From positions 4,640-68,639 of the forward strand of contig CABTWP010000003.1 of NCBI GenBank assembly GCA_902488525.1: 64,000 bases of DNA, written 5' to 3'. This stretch comes from an uncultured Collinsella sp. Its GTDB lineage: Bacteria; Actinomycetota; Coriobacteriia; Coriobacteriales; Coriobacteriaceae. The notes beneath the pieces were generated by a model. It was not told the DNA's origin, did no database searches, and saw nothing but the letters and a program-made list of their open reading frames with translations. The position numbers and the translations under genes were made by a program. Shown here piece by piece: positions 7,343 to 16,059 of the stretch. The first letter of the stretch is position 1. Every line of letters begins with the position of its first letter.

Positions 7343-10024
7343 CTAGTTCTCGAGCAGGTCCTCGATAAAGCCGACGCGGTAGTTTTTGAAGATGACCTCG
7401 CCGCCGTCTTGCGTGGCGTCCAGATCGACATCGCCCATGATGCCAAAATCGTGGTCGCCATCCTCGTCGGCAAAGATCTGGTGCACGTGCCATACGTGCG
7501 CGGTCTTCTCGTCGGACTCGTCAATGGAAAACATCGCGGCGCTGCGGGCATCTCCGTCGGTGAGGATTTCTTCGTGCTGCTCGTGGTAAGCATCGAGCGC
7601 CTTTTGCCAGCGGATTTCGCTCATGCCCCAGTCGTCGTCGAGCTCGCCCAGGTCGCGAACGTGCTCGCGAGCGGCAAGGGTCACGCGGCGGAAGAGTGCG
7701 TTGCGCACCAACAGCGTGCAGCCGCGACGGTCCGCAACGACCTCGTCGATGCCCTGCGGCGGTGCGGCGTCGAGTGCAGCGGGGTTGCCGGCGTTCTCCC
7801 ACTCATCCACCAGGCTCGAGTCCACCGAGCGCACCACAAAGCCCAGCCACGAGATAATGTCGCGCAGGCGCTCGTCGCGCTTCTCGATGGGCACGGTGCG
7901 GTCGAGTGAACGGTAGGCCTCTGCTAGGTAGCGCAGCAAAATGCCCTCGGAGCGGGCGATGCCGAGCTTTTGAATGTAACCCTTAAAATCGCTCGCGCTT
8001 TCCAGCATATCGCGCAGGACGCTCTTGGGAGAGAGCTGGTAGTCGTTTGCCCAGGGCACTTCCTGGCAGTACTTGTCAAAGGCGGCGTCGAGCAAATCCT
8101 CGAGCGGCTTTTCGTACGTGACGTCTTGAATGCGCTCCAAGCGCTCCTCATATTCGACGCCGTCAGCCTTCATTTCTGCCATCGCGCGGTCGCGCGCGGC
8201 GCGCTCCTGTGCACGCAGCACCTGTTTGGGATCCTCGAGCGTTGCCTCGACCATCGAGATCAGATCCATGGTATAGGTCTCGCTCTCGGGGTCGAGCAGT
8301 TCCAATGCGGCAAGCAAGAACGGCGAGAGTGGCTGATCGAGCGCGAAGTCCTCGGGTAGATCGACCGTCAGCGCATAATCGATGTCTGGTGCGGCGTCAG
8401 CCGGGGCGTCAGGCGCGGGCGGCACCTCGGTGCGAACGACGACGCCGGAATCGATGAGCGTGGCGAAGATTTCGTCGGCGCGAACCTCGAGCTTAGCCTT
8501 TTCCTCGGGAGTCTGCAGGCTCGTCTCGATGAGGTCGTGTACGCGGGTTCGGGCATCGCCGCCCTGCTCGACCACGCTAATCACCATGGAGTGCGTGATG
8601 CGCAGGCGCGGCTTGAGCGTCTCGGGCTGCGTCTCGATCAGGCGCTCAAAGGTCTGCTTGTTCCAGGTGACAAAGCCCTCGGGGGCCTTTTTCTTTTTAA
8701 TCTTACGGAGTTTTTTGGGGTCGTCGCCCGCTTTGGCCATAAGCTTGGCGTTTTCGATCTCGTGCTCCGGCGCCTCGGCAATTACCATACCCTCGGTGTC
8801 AAAGCCCGAGCGGCCGGCGCGACCGGCAATCTGGTGGAACTCGCGGGCGCGCAGACGACGCATCTTGTAACCGTCGAACTTGGTGAGCGCGGTGAGCACC
8901 ACGGTGTGGATGGGCACGTTGATGCCGACGCCGAGCGTGTCGGTGCCGCAGATGACGGGCAGCAGGCCCTGCTGCGCCAGGCGCTCAACCAGTAGGCGAT
9001 AGCGCGGCAGCATACCGGCGTGGTGCACGCCGACGCCGCAGCCGAGCAGGCGCTTGAGAATCTTGCCGAAGGCGGTGGAGAAACTCGTGCCTTTGGCAGC
9101 TTCCTTAATGGCCTCGCGCTGCTCCTTGCTAGCGATGCCAAAGTTGGCAAGCGACTGTGCCGTGGCAAGCGCGGCGTCCTGACTAAAGTGCACGATGTAG
9201 AGTGGGGCCTCTCCGCGGCGCATAGCGAGCTCGACGGTGCCCTCGAGGGAGGTCGTCACATAGTCGTAGCTCAGCGGAACAGGGCGCGGGGCGTCGACAA
9301 CCAGGTCGCAAGCAGCGCCGGTGTGCTCCTCGAGCGAGGCGGCGATGGCGGTGACATCGCCGAGCGTGGCACTCATGAGCATAAACTGCGTGTGGGGCAG
9401 GGTGAGCAGCGGCACCTGCCATGCCCAGCCGCGGTCGGGGTCGGCAAAGTAGTGGAACTCATCCATGGCTACGCAGCCCACATCGGCGTCCTCGCCCTCG
9501 CGTAGCGCATCGTTGGCAAGGATTTCGGCCGTGCAGCAGATGACGGGTGCCTTGGTATTGATATGCGTATCGCCGGTGATCATGCCGACGTTATCGCGGC
9601 CGAGTACTTGTACCAGGTCGAAGAACTTTTCGCTGACCAGGGCCTTGATGGGGGCCGTGTAATAGCAGCGCTTGCCCTGCGCCATGCCCATAAAGAGCAT
9701 GCCCAGCGCGACGAGCGATTTACCCGATCCGGTCGGTGTGCCTAAAATGATGTGATCGCCGGCGGCCAGGTCCATGAGGGCCTCTTCTTGGTGGTCCCAC
9801 AGCTCAATGCCGCGATCGCTCGTCCATTCAAAGAAGCGTTCGAAGGCTTGATCGGGCGTGAGCCATGGCTCGGGCTCGCTGCCGTCCTCGGGCTCCCACC
9901 AGGTGGGGGAGAGCGCGCCGAGCGAGCCAAACTCGGCTTCGGTTCCCGTGCCGCCCGAGAATGAGCTGGCAGCGCCGGCGCCGGAGACGGTGCTGGCGGC
10001 GGTATCTGTCGTGGTCTGTGCCAT
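7343..10024 (-). CDS. DEAD/DEAH helicase with DUF3516
   Basis: Superfamily 2 helicase of 893 aa, Ski2/Mtr4-like, expected to unwind RNA or DNA using ATP. After a low-complexity N-terminus (about 40 residues) come GTPTGSGKS (Walker A), APIKALVSEK (Ia), AMDEFHYF (Walker B, DEFH), MSATLGD (III), YIVHFSQD (IV), CGTDTLGVGINVPIHT (V) and HQIAGRAGRSG (VI). The C-terminal half matches the DUF3516 extension seen in actinobacterial helicases; the run KKLRKIKKKKAPEGF marks the junction. The start has only a weak RBS (GAGAAAG). No operon partner is evident. The biological substrate is unknown. Confidence 0.88.
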   Translation of the reverse strand: MAQTTTDTAASTVSGAGAASSFSGGTGTEAEFGSLGALSPTWWEPEDGSEPEPWLTPDQAFERFFEWTSDRGIELWDHQEEALMDLAAGDHIILGTPTGSGKSLVALGMLFMGMAQGKRCYYTAPIKALVSEKFFDLVQVLGRDNVGMITGDTHINTKAPVICCTAEILANDALREGEDADVGCVAMDEFHYFADPDRGWAWQVPLLTLPHTQFMLMSATLGDVTAIAASLEEHTGAACDLVVDAPRPVPLSYDYVTTSLEGTVELAMRRGEAPLYIVHFSQDAALATAQSLANFGIASKEQREAIKEAAKGTSFSTAFGKILKRLLGCGVGVHHAGMLPRYRLLVERLAQQGLLPVICGTDTLGVGINVPIHTVVLTALTKFDGYKMRRLRAREFHQIAGRAGRSGFDTEGMVIAEAPEHEIENAKLMAKAGDDPKKLRKIKKKKAPEGFVTWNKQTFERLIETQPETLKPRLRITHSMVISVVEQGGDARTRVHDLIETSLQTPEEKAKLEVRADEIFATLIDSGVVVRTEVPPAPDAPADAAPDIDYALTVDLPEDFALDQPLSPFLLAALELLDPESETYTMDLISMVEATLEDPKQVLRAQERAARDRAMAEMKADGVEYEERLERIQDVTYEKPLEDLLDAAFDKYCQEVPWANDYQLSPKSVLRDMLESASDFKGYIQKLGIARSEGILLRYLAEAYRSLDRTVPIEKRDERLRDIISWLGFVVRSVDSSLVDEWENAGNPAALDAAPPQGIDEVVADRRGCTLLVRNALFRRVTLAAREHVRDLGELDDDWGMSEIRWQKALDAYHEQHEEILTDGDARSAAMFSIDESDEKTAHVWHVHQIFADEDGDHDFGIMGDVDLDATQDGGEVIFKNYRVGFIEDLLEN

Positions 10025-10145
10025 ATGGTTGCTTTCTCTCGCGATTGTCCGCCAACTATTATGGCGTAGCGGCGGCGCGGGGTGCCAGCGCGCGAGAAAA
10101 TGCAGGAAATGGGCGTTCTGCCCAGCCGTTTAGTGTAGTCGCTAG

Positions 10146-10268
10146 CTAAGTGAGTAGACTTTTTGCGATATTGCGAGCACATGGCTTTTGCGCAAGGGTT
10201 CTACCTGCGGTTTTATGTTTCGCTATGCGGGCTGTGCTTGGCTATTGCAAAATAGTCTACTCACTTAG
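10146..10268. repeat. 123-bp element with terminal inverted repeats, copy 2
   Basis: Same length and orientation as the copy at 129-251. The left arm (10146-10166) begins CTAAGTGAGTAGACTTTTTG; the right arm (10247-10268) ends AGTCTACTCACTTAG. The core shares TTTTGC-CAAGG, TACCTGCGG-TTTAT and GTGCTTGGC with copy 1. It occupies most of the otherwise empty 309-bp gap between the helicase start and the trmB stop. Stronger conservation of the arms than of the core suggests the ends are under selection. Confidence 0.8.
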
Positions 10269-10333
10269 GTTTGAGGGCCGTTCGCTGGCGCCTATTTGCG
10301 CTTGTTTGCCAACGCCGCGACCATCAGAAGCCC

Positions 10334-11173
10334 CTAGGACTCTTGCGGTAGACGCTTCTTGCCCTTGCGGGCACGGTTTCTAAAGTTCTCGACGGCCTCT
10401 TCCATGCCCAGAGGCACATAGGCGAGCTCATCGAGGTTATCGGGCAGGTAGCAGGCTAGGCTTTGCTCCTGCGCGCGGCCCGCCGCGAGCTGTTCATCGC
10501 TGGGCTGCGCTCCAGGTGTGGCGCAAATGCCATAGACGGCGGCACCCATCTCGCGCGTGCGGCGCTCGTACTCGGTCTCGGGATGCTCGGGATGGTCGCG
10601 GCGGACGTCGTCGCTTACCCAAAGTGTATCGTAGCCGGCCGCGGCAAACTGTCCCAGGGCGTAATCGCGCAACGGCTTGCTATCGGTGCGCAGTGTGACG
10701 GTAGCGCCGGCTGAAAAGAGCGGGCGGTAGAGCATCAGATGGTCGACATGGACGAGTCGTTTTTTAGCGTACTTGGCCTTGGGCTGCGGCGTGGGAAAGT
10801 TAATGGTGATGGCATCGAGCTCGCCTGCGGCAAACAGCTGTGGCAGCGATGCGGCGCCTCGGGGCAGGACGAGTGCGTTGGATAGCCCCTGTTCGCAGAT
10901 TTTCTGCGCGGCATAGGCGATGCAGATGGGCTCCTGGTCCATGCCGATAAAGAGGGTGTCGGGCTCGCGGTGGGCGCGCTCGACCAGATAGGTTCCCTTG
11001 CCACAGCCCAGATCCAGATGAAGGTGTTCGAAGGGCTTGCTGCCTGCGGGCGCACAGGCCTTGCGCCAATCTCCGACATAGGCCTCGGGGTTCGTCTCAA
11101 TCGCATCGGCGTAGCGCTCCAGGCGCTCCTCGAGCACAAAGTTCTTAGGCGTGCGAACGTGGACGGCTCCCAT
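10334..11173 (-). CDS. trmB: tRNA (guanine-N7)-methyltransferase
   Basis: SAM-dependent enzyme expected to make m7G46 in the tRNA variable loop. The 279-aa product has motif I LDLGCGKGTYLVERA, an acidic motif II region FIGMDQEP, the substrate-site segment INFPTPQPKAKYAKKRL (equivalent to the family's PDPW-K-KRH), and LRTDSKPLRDYA. It is longer than many TrmB proteins because of the C-terminal tail. The substrate segment departs from the canonical PDPWPK, so a divergent TrmB-like enzyme is possible. A methyltransferase of another family lies 119 bases upstream on the same strand. Confidence 0.82.
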   Translation of the reverse strand: MGAVHVRTPKNFVLEERLERYADAIETNPEAYVGDWRKACAPAGSKPFEHLHLDLGCGKGTYLVERAHREPDTLFIGMDQEPICIAYAAQKICEQGLSNALVLPRGAASLPQLFAAGELDAITINFPTPQPKAKYAKKRLVHVDHLMLYRPLFSAGATVTLRTDSKPLRDYALGQFAAAGYDTLWVSDDVRRDHPEHPETEYERRTREMGAAVYGICATPGAQPSDEQLAAGRAQEQSLACYLPDNLDELAYVPLGMEEAVENFRNRARKGKKRLPQES

Positions 11174-11292
11174 GAGGCTCCTTGGTCATAAGTATGGAAC
11201 GCATAGCTGCGCGTTCCGTCAATGGGTTGAAAAAAGGGTAGGCATAGTTTGCCCGAAAGACGCTGTGCGGCTCGACGGCGAGTCGTCGGTGC

Positions 11293-12165
11293 CTACAGGC
11301 GCTTGAGAATCACATAGCGATTGAGCTCGCCGCTGCGACCGTCGGCATGGAAGCGCTCAAGCTCGCGCACGGGGACCTCGCCGCTCTTGTAGAACGTACG
11401 GACGCCGCGCACCAGGTCGGTGATCTGCTGATCGTCAAAGTGATGACAATAGCGGTAGGCGTGGCGGTCGTTTTGCCAGCCAATGAGGTGGTCGCCGGCT
11501 TCAAACTGCGCGGAATCGTAACCCTCAAACGGCGGGGTGAGCTCGGCGCGGGCCTCGGCGCGAACGGCCTTGCGCGCCATGCGCTCGTCGTTCATAAACT
11601 CCCAAAAGCTGATGGCGATGATGCCGCCTGGGCGCGTCTGGCGCACCAGGGCGTCGAGCACGCGTACGCGGTACTCGCACGACGGCACGTGGTGCATAAA
11701 GCCAAAGCAGACTGAGATGTCGGCGAGCGGGGCGTCGAAAAGCACGTCGGGTGTCTCGGCGGGGTTGAGCTTCATAAGGGCATCGAGCACGTCGAGTTCC
11801 TGGAAGTGCAGGTTGGGAATGCGCAGGGCGTGACCGTGCGCATCGATAGCCAAATCCTGACACGAGTCAACACCATAGAACTCAAACGGGCAGCTGGCAT
11901 CTGCCGAGGGGTTTGCGCCGTCGACGCCCTTGGCGGCAAGTGCGCCGCCGGCGGCAAAATTCTCGAATCGCATATTGCCGCAGGCAAGATCAAAGACGCG
12001 GACGGGATGCTCGATCGTGGCGACGTCGAGCTGCCCGAGCGCGATGTCCATGGTGCGCACCCAGCCGGGCCACGGGGCCTGGCGCGTATCGGAGAAGGAG
12101 GCGGAGTGCTCGCGATAGAACGTGTTGTTGAGCTGGATGAGCGATGAGGCGAAATCGCGGTTCAC
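11293..12165 (-). CDS. Class I SAM-dependent methyltransferase
   Basis: A Rossmann-type methyltransferase of 290 aa. Seen: RVFDLACGNMRFENF (motif I), FYGVDSCQDL (motif II), DISVCFGFMHHVP (motif IV-like), TRPGGIIAISFWEF. The open frame extends to 12213, but the GTG at 12165 has a strong GGAGGGAG 9 bases upstream, while the earlier ATG has no RBS, so I start at GTG (NRDFASSLIQLN...). It resembles UbiE/Trm9-like enzymes in layout; the substrate is unknown. It stands upstream of trmB on the same strand and may be co-transcribed. Confidence 0.78.
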   Translation of the reverse strand: MNRDFASSLIQLNNTFYREHSASFSDTRQAPWPGWVRTMDIALGQLDVATIEHPVRVFDLACGNMRFENFAAGGALAAKGVDGANPSADASCPFEFYGVDSCQDLAIDAHGHALRIPNLHFQELDVLDALMKLNPAETPDVLFDAPLADISVCFGFMHHVPSCEYRVRVLDALVRQTRPGGIIAISFWEFMNDERMARKAVRAEARAELTPPFEGYDSAQFEAGDHLIGWQNDRHAYRYCHHFDDQQITDLVRGVRTFYKSGEVPVRELERFHADGRSGELNRYVILKRL

Positions 12166-12432
12166 GGCGCGGAACTCCCTCCGTTGGCGGTGCGGAATTA
12201 ACAATACGACCATACTACCGTTAACGCCGCAACGGGGACAACCAAGCTACGGGTCATTGCTTTGTTTGGACACATTTCCGCAGCTCATATGCACCCGCAA
12301 CCGCCGGTTGTCAAAAATCTCACTAGAATAGGTGGCATGCTTTTGGCGGTGGCGGATAGATTTTTAACTGTGCAAGGCGCCTTAAGAACAAAAACGGTCC
12401 GGCGGCACGGCTGGCATCACATAGGAGGAACC

Positions 12433-13155
12433 ATGAATGTAGAAACTGCGCAGCGGCTCGCCGACCTTCGCCGAAGCAAAGGCTTTAGCCAAGAAGGGCT
12501 GGCACGAAAGCTGGGACTGTCGCGCCAAGCAGTCAGTAAATGGGAGCGCGCGGAGAGCTCGCCCGATACCGAGAACCTGATCTCGCTCGCCAAGCTCTAT
12601 GGCGTGAGTTTGGACGAGCTCCTCAATCCGAGCGATGAGATCGAGGACGATATCGAGTTTGAGAACGAGGACCGCGCTCGTCAGCGCGAGGCCGAGGCGG
12701 CAGAGCGCGCCCGCACCCATGAGGCGGCGGCACGCGCCACCGAGGCGGCAACGCAGGCGAGTGATGCCGCCGCCAAGGCGGCGCAGGCGGCAAGCTGGAG
12801 TGCGCAGGCCGCCAATGCCGCTACGGCGCAGGCGACGAGTGGCACCGCGGTTGGCTCGACTCCGGTGAAGGGCCCGTTCCAGTCGTTCCCGTATTGGGCC
12901 GTGTGCTGGCTGCTGTTCTTTTTGCTGATGTTCCTGTTTGGTGCCGGCCCCTTTGCCGCACTGATCTTCTTTACGATTCCCATCTATCACTGGGTGGCGC
13001 GTGCGCTCGATGGCGATTGGGCGCGCGGGGATATTCAGGTTGGTTCGGCGTCGGTGGCGGTCAAGGCCCAGGGGAAGGATACTTCTGCGGAATCTGATGC
13101 TGACGTGGCTACCGCGACTATCGCTGAGCCGATTGCCAAAGAGAGTGATGAATGA
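12433..13155 (+). CDS. XRE-family HTH protein with membrane segments
   Basis: The 240-aa product has an N-terminal Cro/C1-type HTH (residues 5-60: LADLRRSKGFSQEGLARKLG, SRQAVSKWER), an acidic linker, an Ala-rich helical stretch (about 85-135) and two hydrophobic segments (about 158-195: YWAVCWLLFFLLMFLFGAG, then ALIFFTIPIYHWV). This suggests a DNA-binding protein tethered to the membrane. The ATG at 12433 follows AGGAGGAACC; the open frame extends further upstream without an RBS. Its stop overlaps the start of the DUF4097 gene (ATGA), so the two are translationally coupled and probably function together in envelope sensing. Confidence 0.85.
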   Translation: MNVETAQRLADLRRSKGFSQEGLARKLGLSRQAVSKWERAESSPDTENLISLAKLYGVSLDELLNPSDEIEDDIEFENEDRARQREAEAAERARTHEAAARATEAATQASDAAAKAAQAASWSAQAANAATAQATSGTAVGSTPVKGPFQSFPYWAVCWLLFFLLMFLFGAGPFAALIFFTIPIYHWVARALDGDWARGDIQVGSASVAVKAQGKDTSAESDADVATATIAEPIAKESDE

Positions 13156-14054
13156 TGAAGCTTTCGCATGAATCCAAGGTGCGCTTGGGCGTTGGCATCG
13201 GAGCGTTCGTGCTCATCATCGGGCTTGTCTTTGGCATTTCGCGGACATTGATTCATTTTGATGGTCCGTGGGATCTCGACGATGTTGTATCCGGCTTCTC
13301 TGGTATGCACGATGCGGTTGACGACGACGATTTTATGAACGATGGCGGTAAATATTCCGCTCGGCCTCAGCAACTTTCGAGCACGACTTTTGACGAAGAC
13401 GCGTTCCAATCGCTCGACTTGGATGTGACGTCGGGGACGGTCGAGATTAAACGTGTCTCTGGCGGACCGGTACGTGTCATCGAAAGCGGGCGCGTTGCAA
13501 AGGGGGCGTCTGCTTCCGATGCCGCCACTCAGAATCTGGTTAAGATCGAGGGCTCTACGCTCAAGATTCGCCAGTTCGATTGCGATGACGAGCGCGCCAT
13601 TGACCGCACGGTTACCGTCGAACTGCCGCGCGAAGTTGCCGATAACATGGTGGGCATTACAGCGAATGTAGGATCGGGTGACCTGACGGTCGCGGGCATT
13701 GCGTGTCATGACCTCAACCTGACTTTGGACTCTGGAGACGTTGAGTTTACGGGCACCGTGACCGATACCCTGAATGCCGAGGTCGGTTCGGGCGATGTGA
13801 CGTTCGAGCTCTACCAGGCCCCCGCGAAGTCGATGGACGTGAGTGTGGGCTCGGGCGATGTGGAGATGACGGTTCCGAACTCGACGGGCTTTAAGGCGAG
13901 CCTCACCTTGGGCAGCGGCGACTTTGAGAGCGATTTCCTTCCGCTTGGCTACGACGGCGAGACCATTTTGAATCTTGAATTCGATAACGGCGATAAGTCT
14001 GCTACGTATCGTTTTGAGGTCGGTTCGGGCGACATGTCGTTTGATCCGGAGTGA
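13152..14054 (+). CDS. DUF4097 membrane-anchored beta-repeat protein
   Basis: A 300-aa protein with one N-terminal membrane anchor (residues 11-32, VRLGVGIGAFVLIIGLVFGI), a linker, then a DUF4097 beta-helix-like domain with repeated GSGDV/GSGDL/GSGDM turns at intervals of about 17-25 residues. Related domains occur in LiaF/LiaG-type envelope stress proteins. Two adjacent ATGs are possible starts; the first overlaps the upstream TGA. Most of the protein should lie outside the cytoplasm. A role in sensing cell-envelope state with the HTH partner is inference. Confidence 0.82.
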   Translation: MMKLSHESKVRLGVGIGAFVLIIGLVFGISRTLIHFDGPWDLDDVVSGFSGMHDAVDDDDFMNDGGKYSARPQQLSSTTFDEDAFQSLDLDVTSGTVEIKRVSGGPVRVIESGRVAKGASASDAATQNLVKIEGSTLKIRQFDCDDERAIDRTVTVELPREVADNMVGITANVGSGDLTVAGIACHDLNLTLDSGDVEFTGTVTDTLNAEVGSGDVTFELYQAPAKSMDVSVGSGDVEMTVPNSTGFKASLTLGSGDFESDFLPLGYDGETILNLEFDNGDKSATYRFEVGSGDMSFDPE

Positions 14055-14101
14055 CATGCGGTTTTCGGAGATCGGTACATATAGGCATGCTCTTTGATGG
14101 A

Positions 14102-14140
14102 GGCGCCGGAGCTGTGACGGGCTTCGGCGCCTTTGCCTTT
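14102..14140 (+). terminator. Terminator of the HTH-DUF4097 operon
   Basis: GGCGCCGGAGC pairs with GCTTCGGCGCC (one G-T pair) around TGTGACGG, followed by TTTGCCTTT. It lies just before elp3, whose promoter must therefore be inside or after it. Confidence 0.7.
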
Positions 14141-14151
14141 ACAATGGGGAC

Positions 14152-16059
14152 ATGGAACAGATTATCTTGAACATACTCGAGGCTCTGCGTCGCGGCGAGA
14201 CCGTGGACGACAAAGCGCTCGTCAAACTGATACATGCCGAGGCGCGCCGTGAGGGTGCCGACAAACGCGATTTGGCCAAGCGCCGTCTGCTGCCGTTCTA
14301 CCAGCGGGTTAAACGTGAGGAGCCGGTTCGGTGGGCTGCGTGGAATGTCGATTCCGATCTGGAGCGTCAACTGCTGCAGGTCCTGCGTATGAAGCCGCGC
14401 CGAACGGCCTCGGGCGTGGCGACCATTACCGTCATTACCAAGCCCTGGCCATGCTCGGGCGATTGCCTGTTTTGCTCCAACGATCTGCGCATGCCCAAAA
14501 GCTATCTGCACGCCGAGCCGGCGTGCGCCCGTGCGGAGCAAAACTGCTTCGACCCGTATCTGCAGGTGAGCGCTCGTCTGACCGCGCTTTCGCAGATGGG
14601 ACATGCGACCGACAAGATAGAGCTCATTGTGCTCGGCGGTACCTGGAGCGACTATCCGGAAGGCTATCAGACGTGGTTTATGTCGGAGCTTTTCCGTGCG
14701 CTCAATGACGATGCCGTCGCCGGTGTGGCGGCAAACCCCATGTTGGCGCGTCCGGGCATCAGCCGTGCCGAGGCAGGGCGCCTGCTCGATGACGCTCCCG
14801 CCGATGCCCTGCCGCCGGTGGTAACAGAGCGCCGCGAACGCTATCGGGCCGTCGGTATTGCGACCGACGAGGCCGAGCTTGCGAGCGGTGTTACCGACGA
14901 GCAGGGGCGTGTGGATGCTGCCGTGGGTGGCTATAACCGCGCGGTGCGTCGTCTGTACGGACCCGGTACGCCGTGGGGCGAGGTTGCCGAGTGGCAGACC
15001 GCCACGATGGATGAGCTTGAGCGCCAGCAGCGCGTCAACGAGACGGCGAAGCATCGCGTGGTGGGGCTCGTTATCGAGACGCGCCCCGATGCTGTAACGC
15101 CGCAGGCCCTCAAGCTCATCCGCCGCCTGGGTTGCACCAAGATTCAGATGGGCATCCAGAGCCTCGACCAGCACCTGCTCGATATCAACGAGCGCCGCAT
15201 TTCGGTGGCTCAGATCGAGCAGGCGTTTTCGCTTGCGCGCCTGTTTGGCTTTAAGATCCATGCGCATTTTATGCTCAACTTACTGGGCGCCACACCCGAG
15301 GGGGACAAGCGCGACTACGAGCGCTTTATGACCGAGGGGGCCTTTATGCCCGACGAGGTCAAGGTCTACCCGTGTGCGCTCATTGAGGGTTCGCGTCTGG
15401 TGGGCTGCTATGAGCGCGGCGAGTGGCGTCCCTATACCGAGGACGAGCTGCTCGATGTGTTGGCCAACGACATCGTGGTGACGCCGGCGTTCTGCCGTAT
15501 CAGTCGCATGATCCGCGACTTTAGCTCCGACGACATCATGGTGGGCAACAAGAAGCCTAACCTGCGTCAGCTCGTTGAGAACCGCCTGGCTGCTCGGGGT
15601 GACGGTGCGACGGTGCGCGAGATCCGTTACCGCGAGATCAGCACGGCGGGTGCCGACTTGGATGAGCTATCTCTTGATGAGGAAGTGGCGTACGAGACGC
15701 CGGTGACTTACGAGCGCTTTTTGCAGTGGGTGACGCCGCGGGGCAAGATCGCGGGCTTTTTGCGGTTGTCGCTGCCCGACCATTCGTTTGTTGCCGCGCA
15801 TGCGGACGAGTTGCCGACGACGCCGGACGAGGCGATGATTCGCGAGGTACACGTGTATGGCATGGCGGCGCGCGTGGGGGATCAAGGCCAGGCGGCGCAG
15901 CATCACGGGTTGGGGCGTTTGCTCGTAGAGCGTGCGTGCGAGATTGCCCGGGATGCGGGTTATGCGCGTATCAACGTGATTAGCGCGATTGGCACACGCG
16001 AGTACTATCGCCATCTTGGATTTTATGACCATGGCCTTTATCTGCAAAAGGAGCTCTAG
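14152..16059 (+). CDS. Elp3-type tRNA uridine-34 carboxymethyl synthase
   Basis: Radical-SAM plus acetyltransferase fusion (635 aa) that modifies U34 of certain tRNAs using SAM and acetyl-CoA. The radical-SAM cluster cysteines are C101, C105 and C108 (CSGDCLFC). LGGTWSDYP, GLVIETRPDAV and KIQMGIQSLDQ are further Elp3 hallmarks; the C-terminal 150 residues form a GNAT domain (QHHGLGRLLVERACEIARD, YYRHLGFYDHG). Length is somewhat above the archaeal/bacterial norm because of the segment at residues 195-265. A TACAAT (14140-14145) lies 7 bases before the ATG, so a leaderless transcript is conceivable, although ATGGGGAC could also serve as RBS. The next gene starts directly after the stop. Confidence 0.92.
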   Translation: MEQIILNILEALRRGETVDDKALVKLIHAEARREGADKRDLAKRRLLPFYQRVKREEPVRWAAWNVDSDLERQLLQVLRMKPRRTASGVATITVITKPWPCSGDCLFCSNDLRMPKSYLHAEPACARAEQNCFDPYLQVSARLTALSQMGHATDKIELIVLGGTWSDYPEGYQTWFMSELFRALNDDAVAGVAANPMLARPGISRAEAGRLLDDAPADALPPVVTERRERYRAVGIATDEAELASGVTDEQGRVDAAVGGYNRAVRRLYGPGTPWGEVAEWQTATMDELERQQRVNETAKHRVVGLVIETRPDAVTPQALKLIRRLGCTKIQMGIQSLDQHLLDINERRISVAQIEQAFSLARLFGFKIHAHFMLNLLGATPEGDKRDYERFMTEGAFMPDEVKVYPCALIEGSRLVGCYERGEWRPYTEDELLDVLANDIVVTPAFCRISRMIRDFSSDDIMVGNKKPNLRQLVENRLAARGDGATVREIRYREISTAGADLDELSLDEEVAYETPVTYERFLQWVTPRGKIAGFLRLSLPDHSFVAAHADELPTTPDEAMIREVHVYGMAARVGDQGQAAQHHGLGRLLVERACEIARDAGYARINVISAIGTREYYRHLGFYDHGLYLQKEL

